Positions 1-13,362 of a DNA stretch of 64,000 nucleotides are shown piece by piece. The translations under genes were made by a program, and so were the position numbers. Location of the stretch: the NCBI GenBank assembly GCA_020912385.1, contig CP087220.1, positions 434,001-498,000 of the forward strand. Reading direction: 5' to 3'. This DNA is from Neofusicoccum parvum. Taxonomy: Eukaryota > Ascomycota > Dothideomycetes > Botryosphaeriales > Botryosphaeriaceae. The notes beneath the pieces are model-generated. The model had not been told where the DNA came from. It was given only the letters and a program-made list of their open reading frames with translations, and did not search any database. The first letter of the stretch is position 1; every line of letters begins with the position of its first letter.

Positions 1-1073
<1,073 letters not shown>

Positions 1074-2174
1074 ACGACTCCACGAGACGGTTAGATAATG
1101 GGGTTTGCATGATCGGATTTTATCTCTTCGGTGTCTTCACGGTGGTTGCCGGTGCTAGGGTAAAGTCCATAGACGAGTTCCCTTTTTTCCTGCTTTCCCA
1201 AAGAAAGTGCTTTTCTCTAGTAGTTTGCGAGCAGCCCATCATGTGCATGAAGGAGAAGAAGAAGTGGTAATTGCCGGGGTATCTTTTGCACATGGAAGGT
1301 ACTCGCGGTAGTTTGGATGCGGAGGCGAATATGGGCAGCTGTGAAGGAGGTGCATAGCAAGCCACCCAACTCTATCACGAAGTATGCGGTAGCTTAGGGA
1401 ATAACTAGCTCGATAAACCTTATGAGTCTTGAATGTTCATGCGTTAACGTGCGTGATTGTCGTTGGACGGTCCAACAATTAGAGGGTCTGCAAGTGAAAC
1501 CTCGGTGGTCAGAGCAGATCTATCCTATCAAGCTTCAATAAAGGGATAATGCTTTTTGACGATGCATCTCCGCCGATTTTCTCCCCCTATCAGCGTCAAG
1601 TTCTCTTTCTTCCCACTTAAACAACCCTAAGGACACTCCGTTGAGAAAGACATCAAAATGCTTTTTGCGCTTCCATGCATGCAAGTTCCTGATAGTTGCT
1701 CCGTCCTTGTGCACTTATAACGCCATCTGAGATGTTCTGGGTATAAAGGCGGAGCTTTACGTCTTCTATCCCCGTGAAGCTGCTTCCCCTTTCTCCTTGG
1801 TATATTCTTTTCCGCGGCTTGGCTCTTTTGTGAGTCCTCCATGTTGCCGGGTCCACCTGCCAAGCCCTGCTTACTTCTTGGGTATATGTGTGCGGTAAGT
1901 GGTACAGCGCCGAGTATAATCCGCACAATCGATGTTTCGCCGTATGCCGTGGCAGCCGAGCTGCTGGGTCTGTATCAAGTCGTTGCGTCCAGGATCGCGT
2001 GCGAGTGTGTCAAAACACGTCCGTCAGGAAAAAAAAGAACAAGCCGATCCGCCTCGTCACCTCACACAAGGCCAAGCGAACCCAAAAAACATCGCGGCAC
2101 GGCCTGCTGGCTCGGTACCGCTGGCCTCGCTCAGCCCTTGCGCGTCGCCTTCGCCGCGTGCAGCGCGCGCTCTC
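1074..2174. other. Intergenic, shared 3' flanks of CDC48 and SUS1
   Basis: Convergent 1.1 kb interval. An AATAAA lies at 1537-1542 on the + strand, rather far from the CDC48 stop. The open frames here have no recognisable protein character. I see no gene. Confidence 0.6.
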
Positions 2175-2624
2175 TCAGTCAACCGTGATCTCGCAGACGC
2201 TCTCGACCTCCTTCCTGACCGCCTTGATGCCCTCGCGCACCGCCTTGTCCGGGATCCTGATGCTCTCGGCGCTCCTGGCGGCGCCCGTCTCCGCGCCGCC
2301 GCCGCCGTTCTTCGCCCCGTTGGCGGCGGCGGTGGTGCCGGTGCCGTTGGGCTCGTCGTCGGCGCCGGCCTGCCGCGTGTCGTCGAGCACGCGCGCCATC
2401 AGCTCGTCGTACGAGCCGCACTCGCCGCTGCGCAGCAGGTGCAGCACGTGCGCGCGCAGCGCGTGCGTCCAGCCCGACTCCTGCAGCGAGTGCTGCAGCG
2501 CCGACTGGATGCGCGGGATCGAGTTGGCCGAGAAGAGCGCGGCCGTCAGCTGCGCCGTCTGCGACGACGTGAGCGCCGACGTCGTGTGCGGGAAGCTGAC
2601 CGGTTTGGCGTCGGCGGACGGCAT
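2175..2624 (-). CDS. SUS1: SUS1/ENY2-type subunit of SAGA deubiquitinase module and TREX-2
   Basis: A 149-residue single-exon protein; ATG at 2624, TGA at 2175. Family knowledge: Sus1/ENY2 is a short all-helical protein that wraps the Sgf11 helix in the SAGA DUB module and the Sac3 CID in TREX-2, coupling transcription to mRNA export at nuclear pores. The order of signature segments fits ENY2: a helix ending in LQESGWTHALRAHV (compare L-x-E-x-GW in the family), then a YDELMARVLDD helix, then IPDKAVREGIKAVRKEVES at the C terminus (compare the P-x-x-V-R-x-x-x-L-x-x-IR ending). An Ala/Gly/Asn-rich insertion of about 35 residues (around 84-118) separates the last helices and makes the protein longer than the usual about 95-100 residues. 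Identification is by pattern, not alignment. Confidence 0.75.
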   Translation of the reverse strand: MPSADAKPVSFPHTTSALTSSQTAQLTAALFSANSIPRIQSALQHSLQESGWTHALRAHVLHLLRSGECGSYDELMARVLDDTRQAGADDEPNGTGTTAAANGAKNGGGGAETGAARSAESIRIPDKAVREGIKAVRKEVESVCEITVD

Positions 2625-4261
2625 GGTTTCCGGAGGCGAGCGCGTTTGATTGACGATGACAGTTGGAGGTGGTTTATTTCGCGGGCGCGGCGGCGGGGGC
2701 CGGTAGGGGTTTGATGAGGGGATTTGGAAGAAGGGACGGAGGATGTCAGTTGTTCCTCTTGGCGGATCGAGGCGTGCGGGCGTGTGGGTTCGTTTGATGC
2801 GTGGTTATTTCGTGGTCATTTGTCGGCACGCAGGGCTGTTTCTTCGGCAGGGCTGGGAACGGCGGTCGACGGGCTGCGTCGGGAACTGGAATTGTGGAGA
2901 GAAATGAGGCCTGGCGTTTTATTGCACCTGATGAGAGCTGGCTCCGAGAGACGGTTCCGGAGGTCCCGCTGGGGCGATTTGCGGTAGGGAAGGACGCGGC
3001 GTGTGCCGGGAGAAGAAGGCGTGTGATGTGCGTACGTAAGTGGGCAGCGCTGGGCGGAGCTGTGGGTGGTGGAGATGGGAGAGGATGGTCTAGAATTTGG
3101 CGGTGCGAATTGCGAGTGTTTCGGATTCAGGATGACGTCTGGTCGGGGGCATTCGAGGGGGCGGCGGCTGATGGCTCGGCCTCAGGCAGGGTTGTCGGGG
3201 TGGATGGGCCGTGCCGCGGACGCGCTGGCTTGGTGGTGGCTCGCAGGTGCGGGTGCGGCAGCGGTGGAGTGGACAGCGCGCCTTGCGTTTGAGGTGCAGG
3301 CGGATGTCGGCAGGCGTTGGGCAGCGGGCTCAGCACGGCTAGCCACGGTGCTGCGCAGGGCGCTTGGTCCTCGCGGCGCGGCGACAATGGGTGGACGGGC
3401 GGGCTCTGCGGACGGCGCTGGGCCGCATAAACGCGTCCGCTGGCTGGCGTGCTCGTCGCCGGGAGCCCCTCGTGGCGGGCGGCGATCTCAGACCGCAGCA
3501 GCGTCGCAGAGTATTTGTGGGCGTCGCACTGGCGGCTATACTAGAGGCCGGCGTGGCTATATTGGTGCTTGATGCGCGGCCGACAGGCGCTCCGGATTTG
3601 GCAACGCCTGGGTCTGCGCCGCCCTCGCGCCTGCACCACCACAGCCTGCTCGTCCGCGATACAGCAGCCCTGCCGCCGCCCTCCGCCACTGCGCAGACGA
3701 GAGCACGCCGCCCATCTGGCCAGCCCACGTCTGCTCGCGCGCCGCCGCCCCGCCAGCGCTCCCCTGACCGCTGCGTGCTCCCCGTCCTGCCACCGCCGCC
3801 GCCAGGTCTGCCGACTCCCGCAAGCGCCATCTCCTCCGCCCGCCGCGCGCTCAACCCAGCCAACGTCCAGCACGCCCGTCCTCGCACCGCTCCGCCCTAC
3901 CCCACGTGCACGCGGCCGCACCGGGCGATCGCGGCGCCAGTCTACCTGATACGCGCACCTCGAGGCCTGGACTATACACAGCAGGGTGCCAGCTCAATCT
4001 CGCTTCTGTCTCAGCAGGGTTGGCCGCGCCTGGCAAGTCAGCGTGGGCACTGGCAGCTCCTCCACAGCAGCCACTGCACCAGGCCAAGCTCACGGCGCCG
4101 GCTCTATCGCTGTGGCACCGCCCTGCGATAACAGAGCTCTGGCCGGAAGGACTCCACGACGCTTCTGGACTCCCCAACACTCTCCAATCCCCCAGCAGAG
4201 CACCAGCCAAACGATCGCCGCCTGAGCTCCCGCAGTCGATGCCCCTCCCGTCTGAACAGCC
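2625..4261. promoter_or_regulatory. Divergent SUS1/STE50 intergenic region with a strand-skew switch
   Basis: 1.6 kb without a convincing gene. The + strand is G-rich from about 2650 to 3560 and C-rich from about 3590 to 4260, so both outward sense strands are pyrimidine/C-rich, as expected for two divergent promoters with long 5' leaders. Long open frames on both strands here are Arg/Ala/Pro-rich by-products of high GC. Confidence 0.55.
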
Positions 4262-5875
4262 ATGGCCGCCTCGTTCAGATCTGCATACCAGGAGGACTCC
4301 GACGCCGACGACGAGTACGAACGCAGCGTCATCACCTCGCCCATGCTGCCGCCCGACCACGAGCTCAGTCCAACCGACTCCGAGCCGCCGTCCGCAGAAC
4401 ACACCCCGACCACCTTCACCCATTCCGCAGACAGCTATGCGAGCCCCAAGGGCATCATAACCAGCTGGACCCCGGAGCAGGTGGCAGACTGGATATCGAG
4501 CCTGGGGCTAGGGCAGTATGCGAGAACGTTTCTGGGTGCGTACTTGTTGGTCAAACACCATTGGCTGATTGCTGACCATTTGCAGAGGAGAATGTGGACG
4601 GTGATGCGCTCATTGCGTTGCAACATGCGGAATTGAAAGAGATGGGCATAAACAGTGTTGGCCACCGTCTTACAGTCCTGAAAGGCGTATACGAAGTTAA
4701 GACTAAACACAACGTGCCCATAGAACCGGACCACTATGTGCCTCTCTGTAGGTTTCTCCGCCACGTTGAACTATGCACATCTTCTAACAATTGCAGCTGC
4801 CGAAACAACACAGCAAGAGACGGCGCCAACACAAGACGATTTTGCGCGCATTATACAGATTATAAAAGACCGCGACGACCGCATCCACAGTGCCGAAGCT
4901 GAACTACGAGCATTGAAGGAGGATCTTCTCCGCATGGCAGACGAGAACCGGAAACTGCGCGAGGACGTGCTTCCGGTGGTGCGGGAGGCTAAGAACCGAT
5001 CACAACCGCTGCCCACGCCCGATGCGCAAGAACACCACATTACCTCGCCCCCGACGCAAGAGCGCGAACGCGCCGGCAGCAGTTTATCGCGCAAGTTCTC
5101 GACGAAGAAGTTATTTCTGGGGTCGGCGCCAAAGAACCCATCTCCAACCATACACGAAGGCCGAACCTTAACCGATACCTCAAACCTCGATCCCTCAGCT
5201 GCGGCGATGGCCGCGTCAAACCACCTTACGGCTACTATAAGCGGCGGCCCGCACTCAGGGTCTCAGCCGGCGTCGTCGCCTCACCAGCATCCCCAGCCCT
5301 CGCCTACGTCTCCCGCTTACAGCACGCACCAATCCGCATCGCGCTCGCGCTCTCACACCAACGACGACCGTGGGTCTGTCTACTACGACCGTGACGGGGT
5401 GCGCGGCGCTACACCCGCACCTTCGCACCGCGATCGTGACAGGGACCGCGATCGGGAGCCCCCGCTGTCCGGCGGACGCAACGCAGAGACGGCGTCGATC
5501 GCGCCGTCCACAGCCGGCACGGCAAGAGGCGAGTCGTCCAACCCGCAGGTCGAAATCTTCAAGTCGTTCCGCGTCAGCATCGACGATCCCTGCCACAAGG
5601 TGCTCCCCGTTGCGCTTAAGAAATACAACATCACAGCCGACTGGCGGCAATATGCGCTGTACATCGTGCACGGCGATCAGGAGCGCTGCTTGGGCCTGAA
5701 CGAACGGCCGCTCATCTTGTTCAAGCAATTAGACCGGGAAGGCCGGAAACCGATGTTCATGCTGAGAAAACATGCGGCGCCGGTCGAAGGACACAGCAGC
5801 ACCATCAACCCGGGCGGCACCGGCAGCTACCCGAACCAGCCCGGGCAGACGCTGGTCCCGGGAGGCGTGCTATGA
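4262..5875 (+). CDS. STE50: STE50-like MAPK-cascade adaptor (SAM + Ras-association domains)
   Basis: Exons 4262..4535, 4586..4747 and 4797..5875 give 504 residues; both introns are about 50 bases (GTGCGT...CAG and GTAGGT...CAG) and restore the SAM domain. Ste50 tethers the MAPKKK Ste11 through its SAM domain and binds Cdc42/Opy2 at the membrane through its RA domain, feeding the pheromone, filamentation and osmotic pathways. The SAM domain is at about residues 68-132 (WTPEQVADWISSLGLGQYA ... MGINSVGHRLTVL). A charged heptad-like stretch follows at about 160-200, then a Ser/Pro/Gln/Arg-rich linker containing an RDRDRDRDRE run. The RA domain lies at about 393-470 (FKSFRVSIDDPCHKVLPVAL ... LGLNERPLILFKQL). 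ATG at 4262 has a good context (agccATGg). Confidence 0.92.
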
Positions 5876-6793
5876 GGCCATGTCCGCTTTCCGGCAAAGA
5901 GGAGTACTGCGTGCAGTTGGAGAACCAAAAGTTTCATTTCGATTTCTGTCGCGTGTTGTGATGGGCAGTCCCGGGAGAAGTTCGGAGTCTCTTTCCTTCC
6001 CTCTTCGTTCACATTCGGGCTTCTTCCAGAGTCATTTCCGCCATATTTCCTTTTTTATTTGACACCCTTCTGCCAGCCTCTACTTAGTCAGACCTTTTAT
6101 TGCCTTCTTCTGTCGGTGGGATTTCGGCCCGCCGGCAGCCCGTCTTCATTTCGTTTCTCCTTACGTGCGACGGCAGACATAGTTCGGCGTTCTCGCAGTT
6201 CGTTTCGCTTCTCGATCCTTTGTTGGCTGCCGTGCTCCTTCTGATATCTTGCCGTCGGCTCTTCCCTTCCGGAGCACAGCATGACGAGTGGCTTCCAGCG
6301 TTTCCTTTGTGTGTTTCCCTTTCGGACGCGGGCGCGGGGTACCAGAGAGCAGAGAGGTCGGATTTAAGGCGTTGCCCTGCGGCACCGCCGGGGCCGGGAC
6401 GGCGGCGGGGGCGTGGCTTTGCGCGCGAGATTAGAGCGGGCAGCGCAGCGGCGGAAACAAGTGTGGTTCGGGCTACGTAGGAAGAACAACGTGAAATGAA
6501 AAACGGCTTCAGCGCGAGACGGAAGTTCATTCGGTGTTCCCAAAGAGGCGATGCGCTTGGCCGCGCTAGTCCGGTCCGGGATGGCGGGTGGATCTGTGTA
6601 ACGGTACAGGGATCGCGGCGCTTGACTTCACGCTTCTCTTCTGCCTCGACACGCGCCCCGGCGGCCCAGATGACGCTCCGGCCTGGCTGTATCCGGCCTG
6701 CTCGAAAAGACGCCTGCCCGCCCGCCGCTGCCCGCCGCCGCCCCGTAGTCCTGACTCTGCAGCAACCCCGTCCGCCGGGCTGAACGGAAAACC
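5876..6793. other. Intergenic: STE50 3' flank and upstream region of the DUF7730 gene
   Basis: About 0.9 kb. A CT-rich + strand stretch runs from about 5985 to 6060, followed by GC-rich sequence up to the next ATG. I see no gene; the long minus-strand open frame here looks compositional. Confidence 0.5.
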
Positions 6794-8380
6794 ATGTCGG
6801 CCCATGACGGCGCAACACCACTGGATCGCCATCTCGCCGAGCTACACCTAGACCCCGCCCATCAACCGGCCGCGTCAAGAGCTAATCCTGCGCATCCTCC
6901 CGTCCCGCCGCCCCACCGCGCTCCCGCCAGCCGCCCGCCAGACACGGCTCCGCCCGAGCAGCAGTCGTCAGCCTTGCTGCGCCTTCCCCACGACATCCGC
7001 CTCCTCGTCTGGGAGGAGGCCGTTGGCAAGCGCTACCTGCATCTCGCGCAGTCGTACAGCGGGCCGCACACGCCGCCCGCGCCCGCTGCTGCCTTCCAGC
7101 CGGGCCAGGGCCAGCAGCAGCACTACCGCGGCTACTACGGCCAGCGCTGCCTGGAGTGCCACCCGGCGTGCTACCACTGCACGCTGCTGGCCGCCACCGA
7201 GTTCGTGGACTTCGATGTCCGGCTGGCGGCAAGGAGGAGGGCGAACGCGGACGTGAGGGGCGTGGCCGCCGTGGTGCTGGTGTGCAGGCTCGTGTGAGTT
7301 TTGATTTCAAGTGTCTCGAAACCTTCTTCTCCGCTTCTCCCAACCCACGTGCACGACGTCTGGAGGGCGGGCTGCAGGCGGCTTGTGTCTGTTTGGTTGC
7401 ATGTAACGCATTTTGCCAGAGGTGACGGACGAGAACGAGCGACCCATGGTGGACACACCCCTCACGAGACACTGGGCAAACAAGGGGCGTAACGGCAGGT
7501 TAATACGAAGCGAGTACGCAGGTACAACGAAGCCGTCCCCTTCCTGTACAAGAGCAACACCTTCCAGTTCACCTCACCCCGCACCCTCAGCGGCCTCCAC
7601 CAGAGCCTCCGCCCGCCTCGCTGGAACGCCATCCGCACCCTGCACCTGCACTGGAGCTTCCGCGCCCCGCTCTTCGCCCACTACGACGCGCTGATGCAGC
7701 AGCTGCGCGGCGGCGCCCGCGCCATCAGCACCGAAGACGACACCGACAGACCCCCCATCACCCCATCTGGCGAAGCCTCCACCACCACTGCCGACGGCGC
7801 CGTCCTGAGCCCCGCCGACCTGGACGAGGTGGTGGCCGACGCGCCGCCCTTCGACCCCACGCTCGACAGCATGCTGTACTGGCACCACCCGCTGCTCGAG
7901 TCGATGCCGTCCATGGAGATCGACCGCGCCCACTGGGAGTGGGAGCACTGGCGCGACGCCTGCCAGGCCGTCGCCGGCGACATGCGCGGCCTGCGCGACT
8001 TCCGCGTCTGCCTGCGCACCGGCCTCGTCGCCGCGCCCGGCCAGATGGTGCTGTTCCTCAGCCCGCTGCGCGGCCTGCGCCTCGCGGCCGCCGGCTCCGG
8101 CGCCGCCGCCGCGGTCGTGGGCGCCGGCGGGGACCTGGTCGAGACGGGCGTGCAGAGGAGAGGGGACGCGGTTGGGGCGGACGGCGCCGTCGGCGAGGGG
8201 GGCGAGGGCCGGCTGCGGTGGAAGCTGGGCCTGCTGTGCGGCGACAGGGATGCCTGGGCCGTGCAGCAGGCGTTGGACAAGGCGGGGTTCGCGTGCGATG
8301 TGTCGAGGCTCGTGGCGCAGTACTGGCCGCCCGAGCTGCAGATGGAGCCGCCACCTTTCAACGTGCAGTACCGGCGGTGA
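6794..8380 (+). CDS. DUF7730-type fungal protein of unknown function
   Basis: Exons 6794..7293 and 7522..8380 give 452 residues; the 228-base intron (GTGAGT...CAG) joins CRLV to YNEAVPFLYKSNTFQF across a split Val codon. The two-part signature of this fungal family is present: an F-box-like leader LLRLPHDIRLLVWEEAVG at about residues 61-78, and CR-x-x-YNEA-x-x-FLY-x-x-NTF at about 164-181. Between them are a Cys/His pair cluster (RCLECHPACYHC) and a Pro-rich N terminus of about 50 residues. The C-terminal half is Ala/Gly-rich and GC-rich. No biochemical role is established for the family, and I do not assign one. Confidence 0.8.
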
Positions 8381-9129
8381 AATAGGTGTTGGCGGATATA
8401 TATACATCGTTTTAGCTTCTGCTGTGTTTTTTCGTTTCTTTGTCTGGCCGCTCGTTTTGCAGCTGGTTGGAGGGTGAGTGCCCCGTTGCTCTTCTTTTGG
8501 AGAGGGAGTGTTTGGCCGTGGTTGTGAGAGATACCCCCGCTCGCTTTATTTCTAAGATGCTTATAATTTTACAAAACTTTATTTTTTACTTCTCTTCACT
8601 CACCAATCACTCGTTGGTCTCTGGTTGTCAGCTGTGGTTTCTTAACGAAAGAGTGCCTCCATAGGCACTTGACGGATAAGATGCCAGGTCTTTCAAGGTG
8701 GATACTTTGAATACCTATGCGTTTCTTGGATTACTTCATTGCTACTCAGCAAACTCCTGAGGCTGGAGCCTAGCGTATAGAGCACACTTGCGAATTGAGT
8801 CGGAATTTCGACACCTACCACTTCGTAAGGGGTTGAAGGATTTTTTCTGGATGGCTTTGGTGTATGCTCTGAGTGATTTTTACATTTGGACGAGTGCCTC
8901 AACTGCTCATGGAGAAGCGGCATCACTTTTGCGCTAGCCACTGGCCATATCACTTTCCTGTAGCATCATTGATGGTCATATAGACGGTGCCATACTTAGC
9001 AGTACTATGTCTCTATCCTGTCACCCCACCTACCGTTATTTACCTCTTTCCTTCTTCCTCTATCAAACACGGCCAGCCCTTTATTAGACCACAGGTCTTT
9101 CGAGGCCCGAATCTCGACACATCGGTCCT
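8381..9129. other. Intergenic, convergent 3' flanks
   Basis: AT-richer 0.75 kb stretch between the stop codons of the DUF7730 gene and the 5-oxoprolinase gene. A T/A-rich patch at about 8555-8600 could serve transcript ends. I see no gene. Confidence 0.5.
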
Positions 9130-12100
9130 CTACGACGCGGAAGCAGCTGCATGGTTCCACTCATGCACGCTTCCCCGCAACTCGAACGAGCTCTGCACCC
9201 TCCCATTGCCGGCCGGCACCGGCTTGTCCACCGGCTTACCCCACGCGCCGCCTCCAGGCCTGTATCACAAAATTCGTCAGTCTCTCGGCCGATCCAGGAA
9301 AAAAAGGGGGGCCACTCACGTATGAATCACGATCCGCTCGCCAGGCTGCACGTCCAACTCCATCTTGCCGCCAATATTGACGACCCTCTCCCTCACCACC
9401 CCGTCCGCCCCCCTCTCCCTCCTCACGTACAGATTCAGGCCCGCCTGCCCCGGGCCGCCCCCCGCCATGCCGTACGGCCGGAACACCCTCCTCTCGCTCA
9501 GCATGCTCGCGCTGACGGCCAGCCTGAACTCGAGCTCGCGCACGACGCCGTCGCCGCCGTCCCACTCCCCCTTGCCGCCCGACCCGGGCCGGAGCGCGAA
9601 GCGGCGCAGCACGATGGGGTAGCGCAGCTCGTAGACCTCGGGGTCGGTGATGCGCGTGTTGGTCATGTGCACGTGGACGCCGCTCTCGCCGCGCCAGCCC
9701 GGCCCCGCGCCGCTGCCGCCGCAGATGGTCTCGCCCACTCCGAAGCCCGCCGTCACGCGCCCCGTCGCCGCGTCGCGCCCGCCCGTGCCGAATGACAGGA
9801 TGTTGCAGCAGCCCTGCGAGGCGGCGGCGGCGCCGAAGGCGCCGAGGACGACGTCCGTGATGCGCTGCGAGGTGACGGGGTTGCCGGCGCAGACGGCGGC
9901 GGCGGGGGAGGGGTTGAGGAGCGTGTTTGGGGGGATGAGGACGGTGATGGGGGCGAGGCAGCCTTGGTTGAGCGGGATGGAGACGCCGAGGAGGCAGCGG
10001 AGGACGTAGATGATGGCTGAGTGGGCGATGGCGATGGGGGCGTTGAGGCAGTTGAAGGTCTCGCGGCCGGTGCCGGTGAAGTCGAAGAGGGCGGCGCCGG
10101 TGGCGGGGTCGATGGTGATCGAGAGAGAGATTGGGGTGCCGTCGTCCATGTAGTCTGTGAAGGTAAGGGGCCCGGCGGCGGGCCCGCGCTTGGTGGCGAG
10201 GGTCTTGAGGTAGTGCCGGACGGCGGTTTCGGAGGTGGTGGCGATGCCGCGCATGTATTTGTGGACTTCAGAGAGAGTGTATTCAGCGACGAGAGCGGCA
10301 ATGAGGGAGGCACCTTTTTGGTTCGCGGAGACGGCGGCTTTGAGATCGGAGACGTTGTCGTTGTAGGTGCGCGTGCCGCTGCATTTGGGGTAGCTGGCCG
10401 GCTCGTCGACGAGGAATTGACGGACGCGCTCCTCATCGAAGACGTCGTCACTGACAATCTTGAAGCCCATTGTCTGCGCGCCTTCTTCGTAGAGCATCTT
10501 GCTGTCGCTGGGCATTGACCCCGGGTGCGTGCCACCGATCTCGGCGTGGTGGCCACGGGACGCTACGTAGAAGATGATCTCCTTTCCAGCGTCATCCCAG
10601 ATTGGGGTGATGATGGTGATATCTGGTAGATGTGTACCGCCAGCCAGGGGGTGGTTGCTGCAGATAACGTCCCCAGGCTTGAGAGACGGGCCCATCTGCT
10701 CGTGCTGGTAACGCACGGCGTATTCCATGGAGCCCAGATGTACTGGAACGTGTGGCGCGTTGGCAACAAGTTTTCCCTCTGGCGAGAAGAGCGCACAGGA
10801 GAAGTCAAGGCGCTCCTTAATGTTAGTCGAGACGGACGTCTTCTGGAAAGTCCGTCCCATTTGCTCTGCGATCGACATGAATCTGTGGCCAAAGATAGAT
10901 AGCCTGATCGGGTCGATGGCTTCGGCAGCCTCTGAATCCTTCTTTCCGGCGGAGGGAACGTGAAGCACAACATGCTTGGAGAGGATTGTTGCAGTGGCGG
11001 ACGGCTCGACCACAATGGTCTGCGTGGCGTCGATAATCATTGCGGGTCCGGAAATCTGACTGCCGGCAGCGAGATCACCGAGGAAGAAGACGGGCGTCTT
11101 ATGATGGCCACCGTTGGCGAAATACACGGTGGTCTCGTCATTCTGATTCTCTTTGCTGACAGCAGTTGTTGATGTAGATTTAAGCTCTGCCTGTGGCGCT
11201 TCGGCGGGAATGGACAGGGATTTTCCGATGCCACGAACGCGGATATCCTCGCAGAGGATGGCTCGGCCAGGAATGTTGAAACTGAACTCTCGCTTGTGCT
11301 GGGTCCGGAATTCCGAAGCAAAATCACCAGAGGAGGGCTCGAGAATCATGAGCAGATTGTCGGTGCCTTTGTACCGCAGGTTGAGATAGACCTCATAGGT
11401 AATTCTGTCTGGGGTTATTCCGTCACTGATAAGCTCCGTCGTGACTTTCTGTTCGAGTGTTAGCTAGCATCCCTAAGTATTCGTGAGGTGTAGATGTTGT
11501 ACCTTCTTCAGTGTTGCAATCCGGTCCTTGATCGTCTCCATGGCAGCCTCGTCAAACACTCCTGAGGACGGCTCTTGCGCCTCATGTACTACATCTGCAA
11601 GTGCCATGCCATACGCCGAAAGGATTGAGGAATAGCGGTGGATGATCACAGTTTGGATGTTGAGTGACGAAGCGATGGCGCAGGCATGTTGCCCACCCGC
11701 GCCACCAAAGCAAGCCAGATTGTGAGCGGATGTGTCAAATCCCCGGGCTTCCGTCAGTGCTCTGATAGGCTTCGCCATGGACTCATTCGCCACCTCGATG
11801 AAGCCAAGCGCAATATCCTCCGCAGACTTGTTCTGCCCCGTTTCCTCGTTAATCTGCCGCGCCAGCTCGGTGAACTTGCTACGCGTGATTTCCACATCCA
11901 GAGGTTCGTTCTCATTCGGACCAAAGATCTTGGGAAAGTATTCAGGAAGCAGACGGCCCAGGAACAGGTTGGCATCAGTGACTGTAAGAGGTCCTCCTTT
12001 CCTGTAGCAAGCAGGTCCAGGATGTGCGCCGGCGCTGTCGGGTCCAACGACGAAAAGACCGTGCCGCCAGAAGAGAATAGACCCGCCACCTGCAGCAACA

Positions 12101-13362
12101 GTGTTGATGTCCAGCTGCGGAGCCATGATGGTCACACCTGCGGTTGTGTTCTCGAAGACATGCTCAAGGTTACCGTCATACCGGGAGACGTCTGTGGAAG
12201 TGCCGCCCATGTCGAAGCCAATCACTGGCGTGGGATCGGCGGGGTCGAACGAGGTGCGTGCATGGCCGACAACACCTCCAGCAGGTCCGGATAGGATGGC
12301 TCGGAGGCCAGAGAACTTGTCATAGCTGACGAGACCACCATCACTCTGCATGAATTCGCAGCGCGAGTTCTGAGACTGCAGGCCATCGGAGAAGCCTTCT
12401 CGGAAGCCTTCCACGTAGCGCTTGATCACTGGGGTGAGGTACGCATCTGCGGTGCACGAGATGCCGCGCGATGTCATCTAAACAGGTCAGTTGGAAGAAT
12501 TACGCAGCGCTAAAAAGTAGCTGACCTTGATCATTGGTAACAGCTGGCTTGAAAGTGAGACTTGTGGGAAGCCAATCTCTCTTGCGATCCTCTGGATGGC
12601 TAGCTCATGGTCCTGGAAGGTGTACGAATGCACGAGGCAAACGGCAATAGAGCGGTATCCCTGATCATAGAGCCGCTGCAGGTCCTTTCTGACGTGATCT
12701 TCGTCGATTTTCTTCAGAATCCTGATAACCTCTCCACTCAACCCCTTGACCAGGTCTGGGTCTGTCTCCAATGCAGCAGCTATCTTTTCGTCATCTCGGA
12801 AAGGGTTCTGCTGGTAGTCTTCGATTGTGACACGCTCATCGATCTCGATGACGTCCTGGTAGAGTACATCGGGTCGCACGATCTTGAGGGCAAAGAGGTC
12901 GGGACGGGATTGATTCCCTATCCGCAGGGAATCGGCGAAGCCTTTCGTGATGACCAGCGCCACCCGTTCGCCTTTTCTCTCCAGCAGAGCGTTGGTGGCA
13001 ACGGTGGTTCCCATGCGCACGGAGAAGTTGGAGAAGCCTGATATGTCCAGCTTCTGATCCCTCGGATACGACTTGCCCGTAGCCTGCTCCAGGATACGCC
13101 GAATGCCCTCGATCGGCGCATCCTCGTAGTTTTGGGGGTCTTGAGACAAGAGCTTGACGACAATGTCATCTTCCCGGCCCTCGACAATGCCCAAGCAGTC
13201 GGTGAATGTGCCACCTCTATCTGGTCGGGGTCAGCATAAAAGCTAGGGCGTATCAACTGGCACGACATAGCAAGTCATGTACCACAGCAGAAAAAGGAAC
13301 TCACCGATGGCAATCTTGATCTTCAAGCCATCGACCTCGAGATCGAGCTTGTGTGGAGACAT
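9130..13362 (-). CDS. OXP1: 5-oxoprolinase (ATP-hydrolysing), hydantoinase A/B fusion
   Basis: Five exons on the minus strand, 13362..13305, 13220..12526, 12477..11503, 11448..9320 and 9259..9130, give 1328 residues, the usual length. The enzyme opens 5-oxo-L-proline to L-glutamate with ATP in the glutathione cycle, in the cytosol. The first exon is only 58 bases; splicing gives [11 protein letters not shown] (residues 17-27), the ATP-binding start of the HyuA half. The HyuB half begins at about residue 755 ([21 protein letters not shown]). The final 130-base exon supplies [10 protein letters not shown] at about 1286, the conserved HyuB ending; without it the frame would stop early at 9316. 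It is divergent from an organic-anion transporter, which supports a role in using external pyroglutamate or related nitrogen (inference). Confidence 0.95.

Noticed and set aside
3364..4131. 255-codon + strand open frame and several minus-strand ones between SUS1 and STE50
   Set aside because: Composition is Arg/Ala/Pro-rich in several frames at once, no motifs, and explained by high GC.
9236..9565. Termination of 5-oxoprolinase at the TGA at 9316-9318
   Set aside because: A GTGAGT donor overlaps this stop, and splicing to 9259 restores the conserved [10 protein letters not shown] ending.
10021..10556. Antisense open frames within the 5-oxoprolinase gene
   Set aside because: They are shadows of the GC-rich coding strand.
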